Source: Pseudomonas sp. UMAB-08
Lineage (GTDB): Bacteria; Pseudomonadota; Gammaproteobacteria; Pseudomonadales; Pseudomonadaceae
Direction of reading: 5' to 3'
Assembly (NCBI RefSeq): GCF_900095225.1
Contig: NZ_LT607418.1
Location: forward strand, 316,570-380,569
DNA length: 64,000 nucleotides
In this document: positions 43,292-52,517 of the stretch, piece by piece
Layout of the letters: every line of letters starts with the position of its first letter
Numbering within the stretch: position 1 is the first letter of the stretch
Program-made: the position numbers and the translations under genes
The notes under the pieces: model-generated
Told to the model about the DNA's origin: nothing
Seen by the model: only the letters and a program-made list of their open reading frames with translations
The model's database searches: none

Positions 43292-44089
43292 ATGACCAGT
43301 GCAACCATCCGCTTCTACGAGGAGCTCAACGATTTCCTGCCGGCCGAACGGCGGCGGCAGTCCTTCACCTGCGAGTGTGCGCGAGGGGCGACGGTCAAGC
43401 ACATGATCGAGGCGCTCGGGATACCGCACACCAAGGTCGAGCTGGTGCTGCTCAACGACGAGTCGGTGGGCTTCGAGCGGGTGATCTTCGACAGTGACCG
43501 GCTGGCGGTGTATCCCAAGTTCGAAGCGCTGGACATCAGCCCGCTGCTCAAGGTTCGTGCGCAACCTTTACGGGTGCTGCGCTTCGTCGCTGATGCGCAC
43601 CTTGGCGGGCTGGCCAGCCTGATGCGCATGAGCGGCTTCGACACCCTCTACGACAATGGCTTCGAGGATGGCGAGATCGCCGAGATCGCTGCGCAGCAAG
43701 GACGCATCGTGCTAACCCGCGACCGCGAACTGCTCAAGCGGCGGATCATCAGCCACGGCTGTTACGTGCATGCCCTGAAACCGTCGCTGCAGCTGCGCGA
43801 ATTGTACGAGCGCCTCGACCTGGCGCGTAGCGCGCGGCCATTCAGCCTGTGCCTTCATTGCAACCTGCCGCTGCACGAGATCAGCCCGGAACTGGCCCGG
43901 CCGCAGGTGCCGCCACGCGTTGGCGCCCTCTATTCGCACTTCCTACGCTGCGACGCCTGCCAACGGGTTACTTTGGGAGGGTTCGCACTGGCGCGGCATG
44001 TGTGCGCTGCTGGCACCTCTGCTGGACCGATAGCCGAGCGCATCAGGCCGGCTGCGTTGTCAGGGATAACTGGCTTTTGCATCAGGTAG
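43292..44089 (+). CDS. Mut7-C RNase-domain protein with ubiquitin-like N terminus, C-terminal frameshift
   Basis: A 265-codon frame. Residues 1-88 are a ubiquitin/ThiS-like fold (ATVKHMIEALGIPHTKVELV), residues 94-240 the Mut7-C PIN-like nuclease: RFVADAHLGGLASLMRMSGF, DTLYDN, RIVLTRDRELLKRR, with acidic residues D99, D117 and D142, and a zinc pair CLHCN. The second zinc pair RCDACQRV is followed in the family by YWEGSHWRGM; here the same residues WEGSHWRGMCALLAPLLD appear in another frame, ending at TAG 44033. An extra base at about 43970-43976 therefore replaces the last 20 residues by unrelated ones. Confidence 0.75.
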   Translation: MTSATIRFYEELNDFLPAERRRQSFTCECARGATVKHMIEALGIPHTKVELVLLNDESVGFERVIFDSDRLAVYPKFEALDISPLLKVRAQPLRVLRFVADAHLGGLASLMRMSGFDTLYDNGFEDGEIAEIAAQQGRIVLTRDRELLKRRIISHGCYVHALKPSLQLRELYERLDLARSARPFSLCLHCNLPLHEISPELARPQVPPRVGALYSHFLRCDACQRVTLGGFALARHVCAAGTSAGPIAERIRPAALSGITGFCIR

Positions 44090-44098
44090 ATAACGGCC

Positions 44099-45707
44099 GA
44101 TTCTGTTGAAAAAGTAGATCTCCTGCCTGGCCTGCGGCAAAATAAGGTCATCGGCCAGCGGGAGGATTCGCAGCATGATGGGACAATTGTCGAGTGGACA
44201 GGAGCGGCTGTTTTACTCGTTCAACCTTGAAGATCACATCCCAGCAAATCACCTCCTGCGCAATATTGATCGATGCCTCGATCTGAGCGATCTACGCCAC
44301 TACCTCGCCGACTTTTACAGCCCGATAGGGCGTCCCTCGATTGATCCTGAACTGATGATTCGCCTGCTGATCGTGGGCTACTGCTACGGTATTCGCTCCG
44401 AGCGCAGGTTGTGCGAAGAGGCTCATTTGAACCTGGCATATCGCTGGTTTTGCCGCTTGAGCCTCGAAGACGAAGTCCCAAATCACTCTACGTCTTCCAA
44501 GAATAGGCACGGTCGTTTCCGCGATAGCTCTCTGTTTCGCTGGCTGTTCAACGAGGTGCTGCGTCGCTGCATGGACGCAGGTCTGGTCAAGGGTGAAGGC
44601 TTTGCCGTGGACGCCAGCGTCATCAAGGCGGATGCCAGTCGGCAGCGTGGCGTACCAGGCGATGAAGAGGTCAACTGGAGTGACCCGTTGCTCAGCACTC
44701 GTGCCGTACGTGAGTATCTTGAAGCGCTCGATGAAGAGGCGCTTGCAGAAACACTACCCAAGCGCCTATCGCTGACCGATCCACTATCTCGTTGGACAGC
44801 AGCTCCAGGAGGCCCGGCGTTCTTCGCGTACTCGACGAACTACCTGATTGATGTCGAGCATGGTGTGATCATGGATGTGGAGCCAACACCGGCTCATCGA
44901 ACAGCCGAGGTCGAAAGCACCAAGATCATGATTGAGCGGGTCGAGGAACAGTTCGATATCAAGCCGGATCGCCTCATCGGCGATACCGCTTATGGAATCG
45001 CACCGATGTTGGCCTGGATGGTGGACGAAAAAGATATCGAGCCACATGTGCCGGTTTGGGATAAAACCGAGCGCAAGAACGGCAGCCTCTCAAGTAGCGA
45101 TTTTCAATGGAATGAAGAAACACAGGAGTATCGCTGCCCCACCGGACACGCCCTGCGTAGCGAGTGGCGAGCCTTCAAGAACCAGCGCTCACATGTCACG
45201 AAAGCCGACACCATCATCTTTCGATCACGACAAACCGACTGCGCGAAATGCTCGATGAAAGAGCGCTGCTGCCCGAACACTCCGGTTCGGAAAATCGCCC
45301 GTAGCATCCATGAAGCCGCGCGTGATGTTGCTCGGCGGATCGCCGCGACGCCCCAATACGTTTGTTCTCGCCATGAGCGCAAGAAAGTCGAAATGTTGTT
45401 CGCTCACCTCAAGCGAATCCTTAGACTGGATCGATTGCGGCTACGCGGCATGAGCGGTGCGAACGATGAATTTACATTGGCAGCAGCGGTACAGAATCTG
45501 CGGAGACTGGCCAAACTTACCTCTCAAGGGCCGCCAACCACGGGATAGGTGCGCCCGGAGTAAGTAAAAAACCTCAAATTAACCCACTAACGAAGCTGCA
45601 ACGATCAACGCAGAACCGAAAAGCCACTCAACGTGGTGAATAGGTTCTGAAGTGACGGCCAACCTCGACTTCTTCCAGCCTGAAATTCCGACTTTTTCAA
45701 CAGAATC
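44099..45707 (+). mobile_element. IS1182-family insertion sequence, copy 1
   Basis: A 1,609-bp element with one transposase gene. Its ends are inverted repeats GATTCTGTTGAAAAAGT (left 44099, right ending 45707), and it is flanked on both sides by GGCC (44095-44098, 45708-45711), which looks like the target duplication. It lies 65 bp after the natural end of the Mut7-C gene. Confidence 0.85.
44175..45548 (+). CDS. IS1182-family transposase, copy 1
   Basis: A 457-residue DDE transposase. Its N-terminal domain is DUF772-like (MMGQLSSGQERLFYSFNLED, RPSIDPELMIRLLIVGYCYG, IRSERRLCEEAHLNLAYRWF). Asp146 in GFAVDASVIKADAS, Asp in RLIGDTAYG and Glu in HERKKVEMLFAHLKRI supply the catalytic triad. The C-terminal CPTGHALRSEW and CAKCSMKERCCPN form a Cys-rich insert. 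Compared with copy 2, Phe of PNHSTFSKNRHGRF is changed to Ser (residue 107), a position usually conserved, so this copy may be weakened. It is otherwise full length. Confidence 0.92.
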   Translation: MMGQLSSGQERLFYSFNLEDHIPANHLLRNIDRCLDLSDLRHYLADFYSPIGRPSIDPELMIRLLIVGYCYGIRSERRLCEEAHLNLAYRWFCRLSLEDEVPNHSTSSKNRHGRFRDSSLFRWLFNEVLRRCMDAGLVKGEGFAVDASVIKADASRQRGVPGDEEVNWSDPLLSTRAVREYLEALDEEALAETLPKRLSLTDPLSRWTAAPGGPAFFAYSTNYLIDVEHGVIMDVEPTPAHRTAEVESTKIMIERVEEQFDIKPDRLIGDTAYGIAPMLAWMVDEKDIEPHVPVWDKTERKNGSLSSSDFQWNEETQEYRCPTGHALRSEWRAFKNQRSHVTKADTIIFRSRQTDCAKCSMKERCCPNTPVRKIARSIHEAARDVARRIAATPQYVCSRHERKKVEMLFAHLKRILRLDRLRLRGMSGANDEFTLAAAVQNLRRLAKLTSQGPPTTG

Positions 45708-46040
45708 GGCCAAAAGCAGACGGATGTCATGTCCTGCTTTTTACCAAAATTCAAGTGATCAGATTGTCGCTCCTGTCGCATGCACCGCCGCTGCTATGCT
45801 TAGGTTTCTCATAAGGACTCGAAGTCATGCGAAGCCAATTCCGTCATCTGAAGTGCTCGGACGGATTCGTCCATAACAAGTGTTGGCCGGGCAACGGCGG
45901 AATAAAGCTAGCTCTGTGAATTAGGCCCGGTATCAGACCACTTGTTGCGTGACGACTGCTTTCAATCGGCTTGTCAAGGAAACCGCCATGCCTCTAGCTG
46001 ACTTCATACTCCCAAGCAGCACGTACTCGAAGAGGCATAC
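45708..46040. other. Gene-free stretch after IS1182 copy 1
   Basis: No gene. AACAAGTG (45875-45882) and CACTTGTT (45939-45946) form a distant inverted repeat with GGCCGGG/CCCGG arms inside, noted separately. Confidence 0.4.
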
Positions 46041-46745
46041 ATGACAGATGAGCGATTGAAAATCTGGCTATCATTTGCAAAGTTTCTTTTAGGAACCTTC
46101 GCAATTGGGGTTGTCACAACCCTAATAAACGCTAAATTCCAAGCGCGAGAAATAACCCTTAAAGAACAGGAGCATCTATCAAAATTTGTGGATACGGCTC
46201 TTGGAAAAGACTTGGGCCCAAGACTTTTGATGGCCAGATATTTCGCTAATGTTACACAGTCCGAAGCTCTAAAATCCGGCTGGAACAATTATCTCGCATC
46301 TCTCGAAGCTGAATTTAAAAACAAAACCGAATCTGTCGTATCAGCACGCAAGCGGTTAGGAGAGCTCGAGTCCGAGATAGAAAATGCTGGTGGAGCCGTG
46401 AAACTTGCAAAGCTGCAGGAGCTTCGGACAGTCCGAGAAACTCTAATTGAAGCGGAAGGTGAGCTTGATCCCCGAGGCCGCCTCATTCCGAGCGCAGCAT
46501 TAGATATTGTAACGCAGTCAAACTCCCAAATGCGGCAGATGAAATCTTACTGTGGGAAGGGTATGACAATTACAATAACCCTGGACAGCGACGGCATCCC
46601 TGAAAAAATCGTTTCATATCCTAAAATCCTCTCCTCGAACGCAACAGCTGATCAGACAGCCACCTATAAAGAGTATGTAAACTGCACCATGCAAACGCTC
46701 AAAGCCTCGGATGTAAATTTTCATACGTTTGATTTTTATCCATAA
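46041..46745 (+). CDS. Membrane-anchored coiled-coil protein of unknown function
   Basis: A 234-residue protein, AT-richer than the sulfur region. One N-terminal helix (FAKFLLGTFAIGVVTTLI, about 11-28) is followed by a charged helical stretch (about 85-135, EFKNKTESVVSARKRLGELE, SEIENAGGAVKLAKLQELR) likely to form a coiled coil, then a small domain. I do not recognise the family. It lies alone between an IS and the STAND gene on the other strand, in a stretch of foreign-looking DNA. Confidence 0.55.
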   Translation: MTDERLKIWLSFAKFLLGTFAIGVVTTLINAKFQAREITLKEQEHLSKFVDTALGKDLGPRLLMARYFANVTQSEALKSGWNNYLASLEAEFKNKTESVVSARKRLGELESEIENAGGAVKLAKLQELRTVRETLIEAEGELDPRGRLIPSAALDIVTQSNSQMRQMKSYCGKGMTITITLDSDGIPEKIVSYPKILSSNATADQTATYKEYVNCTMQTLKASDVNFHTFDFYP

Positions 46746-46877
46746 GTGCTTAAAGAAACATAAATACAAGTGCCAACCCTGATTATTGCCGCATCTTTTG
46801 AGGTTTGCTGGATGCGAGTGACTAAAGCGTGCCTGTAAGAACTCAATAGCTAGCTGAGATCCGCGAAAGGCAGTTTC

Positions 46878-46917
46878 GGGTCGGTTTCAGCCGGTCATGG
46901 AAGGCAGAAACCGACCC
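46878..46917. repeat. 11-bp inverted repeat
   Basis: GGGTCGGTTTC (46878-46888) and GAAACCGACCC (46907-46917) form a perfect stem with an 18-base loop. Similar GACC/GGTC-rich repeats recur elsewhere in the accessory region, for example near 50810. Confidence 0.6.
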
Positions 46918-47027
46918 AAGGCGGCCATTCGTCGAGGACAGTTCTCAATCCACCTGACGAAGCAAAGATGGATTGAAAACCGGAAGCGATTAACCTCGAC
47001 TGATGACCGCCTTAGATTCTATAGAAA

Positions 47028-47053
47028 CTCCCCCCATGGATCCGTGGGGGGAG
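47028..47053. terminator. GC-rich hairpin at the end of the STAND gene
   Basis: CTCCCCCCA-TGGATCCG-TGGGGGGAG is a 9-bp stem about 80 bases past the minus-strand STAND stop. It may end that transcript, though the U-run is poor. Confidence 0.45.
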
Positions 47054-47133
47054 CACATTGTATGATCAGATTCAGGCGGCTATATCAACTTTACATTATT
47101 GATTAAAGCAATTTTGGCGGCCACTGAAAAAGA

Positions 47134-50100
47134 TTATAGAAGGAGACCAAGGCGAGCATAAAAATAAGCGACCGACATGTCAGACTTACCTTTGGTAAGG
47201 GGGGATTTTTTTATTTCAGCATTTAGGAGTCGAAGAGAAGACATTTCTCTATCTTCCTTGCCGCGCAACCTCCAAGATAATGAGCTATATCGATAAAGCT
47301 GCAAGAGATTATGGATCTCTTTATCGGCAGAAAAGATGTGCCACAGAACGTCATGGCATTTATTGAATTGCGTATAAAAGCCTTCGTTATAAAGGTAGTG
47401 ATAGATTTTAATTAATTCATTTTTGTCTTGAAGGGTCAAGAGTATTTGCCCTTTTGTTGCAAGCGCTCCCACCGAAATCATTCCGCGCATCACATTGTAG
47501 TGGTCATTATTCTGCTTGGCCTCCCTAACTAGCTTATAGAGAGTTTCGGCTTTTTGGTCGGGATCAGAAATTGACTTTATTCTTGAGAATCCAATATTAA
47601 ATGCGACGGTTAGAGCGTTTTGCTTTCTCGCCTTTGCCTCCAATTTATCGAGCTTGGAATTTATATCGACCACTTCTTCAGAGTTTTCGAGAATGATTTG
47701 ATTGGCGGTTAATGCACTAGATCCACGGGGCTCCAGGGAGATAATTTTTTTCGCATATTCTATGGCCTCCAATCCTTGGTCTAAATAATTGAAGCAATGA
47801 GCCAGGTTTAGATAAATGCTTATTTTTGTGGTTTTGTCAGATATACCGGGCAATACCGCGAGCAGCATCTCCTTAGCTTTTTCAGAGGCGCTCTTACCAT
47901 CTATCATGCGCAGGGCTTTTGCATGCAGATAGACCGCAAATTCATATGAATTCGAGGTGACTTTTCCTTCTAGCATTGGAAGTATATAGTCGAATAACTC
48001 GATTGCACTTTTGAAATAGTCTCCTCTTAATAGCGCAGCACCATGCGCAGATACCAGCTGCATGGCGGCCTGAAGCTTGCGACTATTATCCGCGGTTTCA
48101 GTTACTATCTGCATGATGATTGTTCTTGCGTTGTGCATCTCTGCAACAGCTTTATTAGGCTGGTCGAATCGATAAGCAGTTGGGGGCTTGCTTTGACCAC
48201 TTGCCCAGTCTGATCCGAAATAAAGCTTGGCCGCAGCATCATTCAGACGCTTTAACTCAGCAGAATCTAAATTGGCATTTAGCCACTCTCTCGCAGCGCG
48301 AGTAATTATTAGTCGCTTCGGCCTATCAGTGCTGCCACCTCTGTCGAACTGTTCTATTTCTTCGGCGTACAACAACCCGCGCTGCTGAAGTATCTGTGCG
48401 TGAGCATAGAATACAGGCTTAGTCTTGTCGAAGTGTTTAATTCGACTCAGTTCCTCGCCGTGTGAGAAAACAGAAAGTGTTTTTAGGAGGACGTAAGAGC
48501 GCTTGAGTGTCTCGTCCTTTGATTTAGATAATTCAAGAATTCCCCTTTGCAATAGCCCGGCAGGCAAAGCTGAAACCCCAGAAGGCGAAGTTGTAATTTC
48601 ACTCACTGACGCTACACTGAGACTTCTTAGGTCCGTTTCTATTAAATTTGGCAAGCCATCTGTATGATTGTAAATCCTCAAGATATCTTCTGGACTTAGA
48701 GCTTGCGCTGACCCCAAGTGGTGGTTTTCAATAAAGAACCTAGTGTCTGCTTTATCCAGAGCAGTAATTTCGACAAAATCAAGATCGCTTGCGGCCGGCT
48801 TGAGCCGGCTACGCAATATAACTTTTAATGTTGGGCAGTATGATAGTACAATGCCCGCCAGCTCTTCTAGGTCGTATTGTAGCTTTAAGGACTCATCGAT
48901 ATCGTCGGAGAACGGAATGTCATCCAGAAGTAGATATGCATCTTGCTGTGTGGAAAGCGCTCCACATAATGACTCAAAGCTAAATCCGTATTTTATTCTG
49001 ATGTCTTGATAGAATTCGCTTCGATTAACGTAGTCACACATATCTATTTTATAGACTTGGCATTTGGCCGCTGATATTCTTTTCTGAGTGGACCAAATAA
49101 ATCCCTTTTCGCCCATTCCCCAGTCGGCGGCTAGCCAAAGCCGCCTCGAATTAGTCAGAATCTTACGAGCCTGCTCTTGTTGTATGAGCCGTACGCCCAT
49201 TGCCTCAGGAGCGGCTGGGAGTATAGCAGTCAGATTGTCTATATTGGCTTTCAGCTCACCGCTTGTGATTTCATTTGAAATAATCGTATCTGAAAACTTG
49301 TTCTCTAACTGCGACTGACTAATAGGCTCTTGTCGTCGATTAAGGTCAAAAGAGTGTGCGATATAATTATCATTGTTAATTGGAAGCGTCATGTCTGGGC
49401 CCATGACCCGCTCCCCGGTACCGTGTATCACACGAGACGCACGTGGCCATATTTCCAAATTAGCAATAGAGCCATCTATAATTTTTATCGAGTTGAAGGA
49501 GTATCCATGTGCTCTCTGAGTGTTATCTCCAAATGTCTCTAAGCCGAATAGAGATGCACTTTGCATGGATCTTTTTGGAAGAGCACCTAAGTGAGTTTTT
49601 TGAATAACAGCCGGCTCATGCATGTGTCCATAAAGGTGTGCATCAAATCTGCCGCCGATATCTATGTCCTGATTGAAAAGACTCAAGCTGTCTGCATGCA
49701 ACCAGTCAAGTGGGTGATGCGTGACTAAAAAATTTAGTACATTTTGTTTTGCCCAATCTGACGGCTTATTGTCGGTGATTTCAAGAAGCTGTCGTGGATC
49801 TATATGTAAACGTCCTTTGAAATCACCGGCTGCTACTTGTAACCATGTCGAGTTGAGCCCAATAAATCCTACTCGAAAATCGTCTTTTTCATATACCGCA
49901 GACACATCGCCAGGAAATGCGCCGGAAACTCCAGATAGCAAGGGGATTCCAATTTTCTCCAACCCATCCAGCCAATTCGTGTAGTTTGAAAAATAGTCGC
50001 CTACAGTTTTTCGATAAATATCACCCTTGACACCCCAAAAATCCGCTCTTAGTTCTCTTAGGTCCCACCATCTTGTTAACGCAAGACACGTTGGATCAAT

Positions 50101-50487
50101 GCTTCCTGGACGAGCTAAGTCATGATTTCCAGGCACACAAAATAATTTTGGCGCGAAGCCGTTTTCATTAAATATTTGCCATAGTTCTTTGATAATCTCA
50201 TTGAGAACTTCGTATTCTTCAGGTGTCCCCTTCTGAGTTAGATCACCTGAAAAAACAACAACGTCCCAACTTTGGTGTTTTTTTATCAAGTATCTAAGGT
50301 CATCATGGATTTTGTCCCTCAACGATGGCCACATCCAAGATTGATTTTTCATTCCTGCATGAAGATCGCTGAGATGAAGCCAGGAAAATGAGGATGTCAA
50401 GTGATAGTCCTTATCGAATTGATAAATTTGTGAAAAGTGCCCGTGCGTTGTTATCCCGGTCACAAGTGGGTGCTCAGTCAAGTACAA
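47134..50487 (-). CDS. Metallophosphoesterase-STAND-like NTPase fusion, candidate defence protein
   Basis: A 1,117-residue protein, AT-rich. Residues 35-300 are a calcineurin-like phosphoesterase with all metal motifs: DLH (41-43), GD (81-82), GNHD (120-123), HH in VTHHPLDW (257-258) and GHMH (287-290). Residues 445-560 look like a STAND P-loop NTPase with a degenerate Walker A (ADWGMGEKGF, 454-463) and Walker B AYLLLDDIP (about 517-525). The C-terminal 400 residues form TPR-like helices. An effector-NTPase-repeat order is typical of NLR-like anti-phage proteins. The start is a TTG; a GTG eight codons later is equally possible. Neighbours are a nuclease and a HEPN-like protein. Confidence 0.7.
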   Translation of the reverse strand: MYLTEHPLVTGITTHGHFSQIYQFDKDYHLTSSFSWLHLSDLHAGMKNQSWMWPSLRDKIHDDLRYLIKKHQSWDVVVFSGDLTQKGTPEEYEVLNEIIKELWQIFNENGFAPKLFCVPGNHDLARPGSIDPTCLALTRWWDLRELRADFWGVKGDIYRKTVGDYFSNYTNWLDGLEKIGIPLLSGVSGAFPGDVSAVYEKDDFRVGFIGLNSTWLQVAAGDFKGRLHIDPRQLLEITDNKPSDWAKQNVLNFLVTHHPLDWLHADSLSLFNQDIDIGGRFDAHLYGHMHEPAVIQKTHLGALPKRSMQSASLFGLETFGDNTQRAHGYSFNSIKIIDGSIANLEIWPRASRVIHGTGERVMGPDMTLPINNDNYIAHSFDLNRRQEPISQSQLENKFSDTIISNEITSGELKANIDNLTAILPAAPEAMGVRLIQQEQARKILTNSRRLWLAADWGMGEKGFIWSTQKRISAAKCQVYKIDMCDYVNRSEFYQDIRIKYGFSFESLCGALSTQQDAYLLLDDIPFSDDIDESLKLQYDLEELAGIVLSYCPTLKVILRSRLKPAASDLDFVEITALDKADTRFFIENHHLGSAQALSPEDILRIYNHTDGLPNLIETDLRSLSVASVSEITTSPSGVSALPAGLLQRGILELSKSKDETLKRSYVLLKTLSVFSHGEELSRIKHFDKTKPVFYAHAQILQQRGLLYAEEIEQFDRGGSTDRPKRLIITRAAREWLNANLDSAELKRLNDAAAKLYFGSDWASGQSKPPTAYRFDQPNKAVAEMHNARTIIMQIVTETADNSRKLQAAMQLVSAHGAALLRGDYFKSAIELFDYILPMLEGKVTSNSYEFAVYLHAKALRMIDGKSASEKAKEMLLAVLPGISDKTTKISIYLNLAHCFNYLDQGLEAIEYAKKIISLEPRGSSALTANQIILENSEEVVDINSKLDKLEAKARKQNALTVAFNIGFSRIKSISDPDQKAETLYKLVREAKQNNDHYNVMRGMISVGALATKGQILLTLQDKNELIKIYHYLYNEGFYTQFNKCHDVLWHIFSADKEIHNLLQLYRYSSLSWRLRGKEDREMSSLRLLNAEIKKSPLTKGKSDMSVAYFYARLGLLL

Positions 50488-50936
50488 AACTCGTATTGCC
50501 CTGAGTGGGTGTACTGGAGCTTGCGAGAAAACGAGCTGACTGAAGCGGTCAACAGCATTTCACTGGGGTGGCAATCTAATATCAGGAACCTACGTGCAGA
50601 TGCAATAGCACCGTAGTCGAGAGAAGTTACCAAGGGGGAGGTCTGCTGGGTGGTGAAGTCTTTATCTCCGCGTTGGAAATCTGCAACGCGATTGCGAGAG
50701 TTGGCCTTTAGCAGCGTATACGTTGCTTTCATCCGTTTTGGGTCGAGAGTGTTCGGGGTCGGACGTCCCCTTTTGGCCGATTTTCGCCCATCATGACCGT
50801 CAGAGGTCGGCCAACTTAAGACTTCCTAGAGCGGCTGCTAACGATCCGAAAATCAACCGGTAAAGCTCATCAATTGACGAAGGCATCTTCTCTCACTAGG
50901 CAGTGGCGGATATGTAGGAGGCACTTCACGACTAAT
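50488..50936. other. Gene-free stretch before the STAND gene
   Basis: No gene is seen. Both genes that flank it run on the minus strand, so it carries the STAND promoter and the 3' end of the nuclease unit; GC is mixed and no clear boxes stand out. Confidence 0.4.
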
Positions 50937-52100
50937 TTATCCCGCAGTCGAACAAGTAACCGAGGCGAAATGCTGGTGAGCCCGCTGCCACAGCTCGCAC
51001 ACATCCTCGATCAGGCAGACGGCAATCGACTCCCTCATATCCTGATCTCGGAGGAGCGCCAGATCCTCATTGGAAGGGGCATGTAGGTTCACATTGAACT
51101 TCGAGAACTTCCAGAACAGGTTGCCCGAGTTGCGAGTGTTGGGTGCGATCTCTCGACTCAGCGCCAAAAGCCGCTCCCGGTCTTCCGGGAACTGCTCACC
51201 GTCACAATAGTAGCCAACGTAAAGACGGTGGTTAAGTTCGATGTATACGCCACCATTCATCAACGTGAAGGGGAAAGTCAGGCCGATGTATTTGCTGTTT
51301 TTGGCCTTCTTATAATAGGCGGAAACCGCCTCCTTCGTGGCCGAAATTTCGGGCTTGCCCAGTTGCGGATATTGGCTCGCTTGGCAAGCCGTTATGCGCT
51401 CCCAAATATCGAACTGTAGGTCGGCCAATACAGACTTGAATGCATGATTGATGTCGGCGATCACGAAGAGATTCTCACCCAGCAGGATCTGTTCTTTTAA
51501 CTTGCTCATGTAGATCTCGCCCTGGTCACTGGATGTCAGCTTTTGGAGTAGTTCGATGTACTGGAAAACGCTTTCCCGTACCCCAGGCTCGCGGGCGATC
51601 AATGGGACACAGTCCTTCAGCCAAGAGATGATCTCAGCTTCGTAGCTCAGAAGAACTACAGGAAGGGACTTGCGACTCTGTTCACTGGGTTCGGAACCAT
51701 CAAGAGTAAGGTACGTGGTCCAAATCTCGCCATAGCCTTCCGCCAGCATTCGCTGGTGGTAGGTCCAGAGCTGCTCATCCTGATCGCGGGCGTAGATCTT
51801 GTTCTCGATGATCACTGCCTGCTTGGATTGGTTGCGGACCAGAATGTCAATATTCCGGTACTCGACCTCGACAATCGTACTTTTTGAATCGAAGTTCTGG
51901 ATGCCCAGCCGCTTCAATAGAAGATTAAGCAGCGCTGTTCCCTGATTGTGGGTGGCCTTAGGGTCGAGCAGGAAGGCGAGAAAGCGCGAGTGAAGCCGAA
52001 CCTCATCACTTGAGCTTCGGAGTACGGAGAAGAGGTTGAAGCTTGCCGGGCGCTGATACCTCGCGCGGAGCAGAGCCACGGTTTGCAAAAAATCGTCCAT
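50937..52100 (-). CDS. PD-(D/E)XK nuclease-fold protein (PDDEXK_4-like)
   Basis: A 387-residue protein with the nuclease core at residues 33-115: E33/H37 in DEVRLHSRFLAFLLDP, D85 in YRNIDILVRN and E99-x-K101 in AVIIENKIYARDQDEQL. The remainder (about 120-387) is a poorly known domain. Members of this family occur in defence islands and with restriction-like systems; their DNA targets are mostly unknown. GC is near chromosomal average and higher than its neighbours, suggesting a separate origin. It is not obviously cotranscribed with the STAND gene, which lies 449 bases downstream. Confidence 0.75.
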   Translation of the reverse strand: MDDFLQTVALLRARYQRPASFNLFSVLRSSSDEVRLHSRFLAFLLDPKATHNQGTALLNLLLKRLGIQNFDSKSTIVEVEYRNIDILVRNQSKQAVIIENKIYARDQDEQLWTYHQRMLAEGYGEIWTTYLTLDGSEPSEQSRKSLPVVLLSYEAEIISWLKDCVPLIAREPGVRESVFQYIELLQKLTSSDQGEIYMSKLKEQILLGENLFVIADINHAFKSVLADLQFDIWERITACQASQYPQLGKPEISATKEAVSAYYKKAKNSKYIGLTFPFTLMNGGVYIELNHRLYVGYYCDGEQFPEDRERLLALSREIAPNTRNSGNLFWKFSKFNVNLHAPSNEDLALLRDQDMRESIAVCLIEDVCELWQRAHQHFASVTCSTAG

Positions 52101-52279
52101 GAGAGAAGGTCACTGATTAGGTCGGGTTACGGCGCGCAGTATCAGGCAAGTCACGCTCATTTGTAATGGCTATTTGGCGCTACCGGCAGAATGGAAGCCT
52201 TGTTTAGAGCTGTGTCGACCATTCAGACCTTGCAAATGAAGCGTTTGGGGAAGTGGCATCGCACTGAGTAATTCGGAAT

Positions 52280-52400
52280 CGCTGTAATAAACGGTATCGC
52301 CGATGAGTCGATTCGGTTTGATTTCAAACTGCGCTTCGAACCGGTCGATCATTATTTGGTACTTTCGACCTCGGCCGTTCGATGAGCAGCGTGAGTTCCA
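52280..52400 (-). pseudogene. IS1182-family transposase remnant
   Basis: Minus-strand text reads HAAHRTAEVESTK in one frame and, after a shift, MIDRFEAQFEIKPNRLIGDT in another, matching MIERVEAQFDIKPERLIGDT of the intact copies at 44099 and 57249. The rest is missing. It separates the nuclease and HEPN genes. Confidence 0.75.
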
Positions 52401-52517
52401 CAGAGTAAAAGCTTCTTGATCGGCACATCCTTGTATTCGAGTCGTCACCGGCTGCTCTTGGCCGAGAGCTGCCGCCCGCTAATGAGAGCACCGAAATTGT
52501 CTGAGCAGACCGAAGCC

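Larger units (their letters stand above)
46746..47133. other. Gene-free stretch with two hairpins
   Basis: No gene. It holds the inverted repeat at 46878-46917 and the hairpin at 47028-47053. Confidence 0.45.

Noticed and set aside
45870..45950. AACAAGTG/CACTTGTT imperfect inverted repeat resembling an integron attC site
   Set aside because: The right core does not fit GTTRRRY and no integrase or cassette array is present; one repeat alone is not enough.
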